This document shows positions 6,382 through 7,527 of a stretch of 7,527 nt of DNA, one piece after another. The position numbers and the translations under genes are program-made. Position 1 is the stretch's first letter; each line of letters starts with the position of its first letter. A model generated the notes under the pieces. It had not been told where the DNA came from and searched no databases. It saw nothing but the letters and a program-made list of their open reading frames with translations. Source of the DNA: Bacillota bacterium (GTDB taxonomy: Bacteria; Bacillota; Clostridia; Peptostreptococcales; Anaerovoracaceae); contig JAFRLD010000102.1 in assembly GCA_017431395.1 (NCBI GenBank), forward strand, positions 1 through 7,527. Direction: 5' to 3'.

Positions 6382-7146
6382 GTGATTGGAGTCGAACAGT
6401 GGTACAAAATCAATGATACCGTGACTGCCCTGTTCAACGGGGAGGATCTTCCTGAGATCCAGCGGATCCTCATGGATGGGATATGGTCGCTGGTTCCCTA
6501 TGACCAGGCGATGTTCTATATGATCAGGGAGTATAAGGGCCTGTTGCGTCTGTCATCGCCTTATAGCGTCAATGTATCTTCCGCGTTTGCGGAAGAATAT
6601 GAAGAGCGGCGCTTTGGTAAGAACATCATGGCGGATGCATTCCTGCCCCTTACAATAGTCCTCCGGATCGGGAGGGACTGCGATGGCCTGATTCCGCCCG
6701 GGATGAACGGCGACAGCCTGATTCCGCCCGGGATGGAACAGGGGGTCCGCACCCTTGTTGCCGGGAAGCGGCGTGCCACAGCGGAGGTGACGCTTTTTCG
6801 CGCAAAGGCTGGAGGGCCCTTTACCGAGAACGAACTGGAAATTCTGAGAGTCCTGGCGAGGCATCTGGAAGCCTGCATGAAGCGAGACCCTCTATATGCA
6901 TACGAACGGGAGCAGAATCATGAACTGCAGCTTCGGCAGCAACTGCGGTATATGGCCATGACGGAAGCGGAGATCGAGATCGTGTTGCTCGCTGCAGCAG
7001 GAATGACGAATGAGCAGATCGCTGAGCTGAAACAGATCGCGCTGACCACGGTCAAGAAACATCTGAGCCGGGTCTATAACAAGATGGGCGTGCCAGGAAG
7101 AGTTCAGCTTCAGTACGAGATTTACCGGATGCGGAGAGAAATGTGA
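6382..7146 (+). CDS. LuxR-type transcriptional regulator
   Basis: This is a 254-residue DNA-binding regulator. The C-terminal LuxR/GerE helix-turn-helix spans about residues 193-250, starting MTEAEIEIVLLAAAGMTNEQIAE; the recognition helix contains T223-V-K-K-H-L and is followed by YNKMGVPGRVQLQ. The N-terminal 180 or so residues are a probable sensor domain that I cannot assign to a named family with certainty; no response-regulator receiver signature, signal peptide or membrane helix is visible. The GTG at 6382 is the earliest possible start because TGA lies in frame at 6376; the next Met is codon 31, with no ribosome binding site, and would remove plausible domain sequence. Residues 101-120 contain a ten-residue tandem duplication (xLIPPGM). 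It is flanked by hbd and a decarboxylase; its target and signal are unknown. Confidence 0.88.
   Translation: MIGVEQWYKINDTVTALFNGEDLPEIQRILMDGIWSLVPYDQAMFYMIREYKGLLRLSSPYSVNVSSAFAEEYEERRFGKNIMADAFLPLTIVLRIGRDCDGLIPPGMNGDSLIPPGMEQGVRTLVAGKRRATAEVTLFRAKAGGPFTENELEILRVLARHLEACMKRDPLYAYEREQNHELQLRQQLRYMAMTEAEIEIVLLAAAGMTNEQIAELKQIALTTVKKHLSRVYNKMGVPGRVQLQYEIYRMRREM
6680..6739 (+). repeat. 30-bp tandem duplication inside the LuxR-type gene
   Basis: The 20-mer GCCTGATTCCGCCCGGGATG occurs exactly at 6686-6705 and again at 6716-6735, a period of 30 bp. Similarity extends upstream with two mismatches (GCGATG versus GCGACA). It encodes DGLIPPGMNG followed by DSLIPPGMEQ, residues 101-120, and keeps the reading frame. 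Confidence 0.95.
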
Positions 7147-7375
7147 GCACGAGGGATGCCCGGCGAACGGGAAGTGGTCACAACACGTTGCAGTATATAG
7201 TTCGCTGGGTAGTACGTTCGTACTACCTTTCGGCGCATAAATGGGATGTAAACTCAAAAAAGGAGTACAAACGTACTACCCTGAAGACATCAATATCAGT
7301 ACGCCGGGAGGTGTGAAAGTTGGCGGCAGCGAATACGCCGGACGCAGGGACGCCTGACGGGAGAAGGAGTGAGCA
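7147..7375 (+). other. Decarboxylase leader region without a recognised gene
   Basis: This 229-nt stretch between the LuxR-type stop and the decarboxylase start holds the 75-bp inverted-repeat element, a short leader ORF overlapping the next start codon, and an 8-bp direct repeat TACGCCGG at 7300-7307 and 7334-7341. I found no convincing sigma-A promoter, no clear intrinsic terminator for the LuxR-type gene and no riboswitch class I recognise. Confidence 0.6.
7207..7281. repeat. 75-bp inverted-repeat element with dyad arms
   Basis: The left arm (7207-7227) and right arm (7262-7281) form an imperfect inverted repeat of about 20 bp. GGGTAGTACGTT at 7207-7218 pairs perfectly with 7270-7281, then after one mismatch GTACT pairs at 7220-7224 with 7264-7268, then CC pairs with GG across a one-base bulge. 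Each arm is also a dyad: GGTAGTACG-TT-CGTACTACC at 7208-7227, and GGAGTAC-AAAC-GTACTACC at 7262-7280 with one bulge. The 34-nt centre shows no gene. It may be a paired operator, alternative RNA leader structures, or a very small MITE-like element. No target-site duplication is evident at its edges. It is too weakly followed by T residues to call a terminator. Confidence 0.75.
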
Positions 7376-7379
7376 ATGA
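7320..7379 (+). CDS. Possible 19-residue leader peptide, coupled to decarboxylase
   Basis: A TTG-started ORF encodes MAAANTPDAGTPDGRRSEQ. A strong GGAGGT ribosome binding site at 7307-7312 lies 7 nt before the TTG. Its TGA stop (7377-7379) overlaps the decarboxylase ATG (7376-7378) in an ATGA arrangement, the classic geometry for translational coupling. Its tandem arginine codons AGA-AGG coincide with the AAGGAG ribosome binding site of the decarboxylase. I know of no homologue and the peptide could be meaningless; the support is the ribosome binding site and the exact overlap. An in-frame TGA at 7314-7316 prevents a longer upstream form. Confidence 0.35.
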   Translation: MAAANTPDAGTPDGRRSEQ

Positions 7380-7527
7380 GCGGAATAGCAGAATTTCTTA
7401 TAGCACACGCACAGGAACAGCCGGTATCATTTCATATGCCGGGCCACAAGGGGTCGGCCCTATACCGCAGGTTCGGGTATGGGGAGTTCCTGGACCGGTT
7501 CTTTGACTGTGATATCACGGAGATCCC
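7376..7527 (+). CDS. Orn/Lys/Arg decarboxylase-family protein, 5' part
   Basis: Only the first 50 complete codons are present; the gene runs off the window. The N-terminus contains SFHMPGHKG (M21-P-G-H-K-G26), the hallmark of the PLP-dependent fold-type I Orn/Lys/Arg decarboxylase major domain in Gram-positive bacteria, followed by the family-like FGYGEFLDRFFDCDITEIP. Members decarboxylate basic amino acids to polyamine precursors or diamines, but many of the Bacillus YaaO-like type have no proven substrate, and the PLP lysine region is outside the window. The start is supported by AAGGAG at 7364-7369, 6 nt before the ATG, and by overlap with a short leader ORF. In many Firmicutes this family precedes tmk and holB; whether that holds here is untested. 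Confidence 0.85.
   Translation, partial: MSGIAEFLIAHAQEQPVSFHMPGHKGSALYRRFGYGEFLDRFFDCDITEI

Noticed and set aside
7208..7230. Hairpin 7208-7227 followed by TTT as an intrinsic terminator of the LuxR-type gene
   Set aside because: Only three T residues follow and the stem is part of a larger symmetric element, so a terminator call is not justified.
7188..7254. Promoter for the decarboxylase (TTGCAG or TATATA near 7188-7199, TAAACT near 7249)
   Set aside because: No pairing of -35 and -10 boxes with acceptable spacing was found for any of these hexamers.
7241..7357. 38-residue ORF starting MGCKLKKGVQTYYPEDINIS
   Set aside because: The translation looks protein-like, but there is no ribosome binding site before the ATG, it crosses the inverted-repeat element, and I recognise no homologue. 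It is left as chance unless conservation is shown.

Overview
The window looks like a chromosomal stretch from a moderately GC-rich anaerobic Firmicute of class Clostridia. The basis is gene content (Hsp33, DUF1934/YwiB-type and DUF1846/UPF0371 proteins, a Bacillus-type glucose-6-phosphate isomerase, a clostridial 3-hydroxybutyryl-CoA dehydrogenase), strong GGAGG-type ribosome binding sites, and a NADH/Rex-type operator. A butyrate- or amino-acid-fermenting lineage such as Anaerovoracaceae (Family XIII) or a relative is my guess and was not tested. All recognised genes lie on the + strand.

Layout. (1) 6-2943: hslO (redox chaperone), a DUF1934 protein and a DUF1846 protein, with gaps of 34 and 39 nt, probably one operon. 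(2) 2944-3067: a hairpin-rich, REP-like intergenic element directly against the start of the next gene, which has no usable ribosome binding site of its own. (3) 3068-5285: an AEC-family permease followed 22 nt later by a compact pgi. (4) 5286-6334: a self-contained hbd unit with a sigma-A promoter (TTCACA-17-TATAAT), a near-consensus Rex operator just downstream of the predicted transcript start, a strong ribosome binding site, the gene, and an intrinsic terminator. hbd also uses a different arginine codon set from its neighbours, as expected for a very highly expressed gene. (5) 6346-7146: a LuxR-type regulator whose promoter (TTGACA-17-TATACT) places the transcript start essentially on the GTG start codon, suggesting a leaderless mRNA; its coding region carries a recent-looking 30-bp tandem duplication. 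(6) 7147-7375: a 229-nt leader region with a 75-bp inverted-repeat element, each arm itself a dyad, then a 19-codon leader ORF that overlaps the next start codon. (7) 7376-7527: the 5' end of a PLP-dependent Orn/Lys/Arg decarboxylase-family gene, cut by the window edge.

How the parts fit: pgi and hbd belong to central fermentation (glycolysis; the NADH-linked step of butyryl-CoA formation). The Rex-like site gives a direct reading of redox control on hbd. Most genes are ordinary housekeeping. The parts worth a second look are regulatory: the Rex operator, the leaderless LuxR start, the inverted-repeat element and leader ORF before the decarboxylase, and the repeat element at the permease start. 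I see no phage, CRISPR, RNA gene or clear novel multi-gene system.
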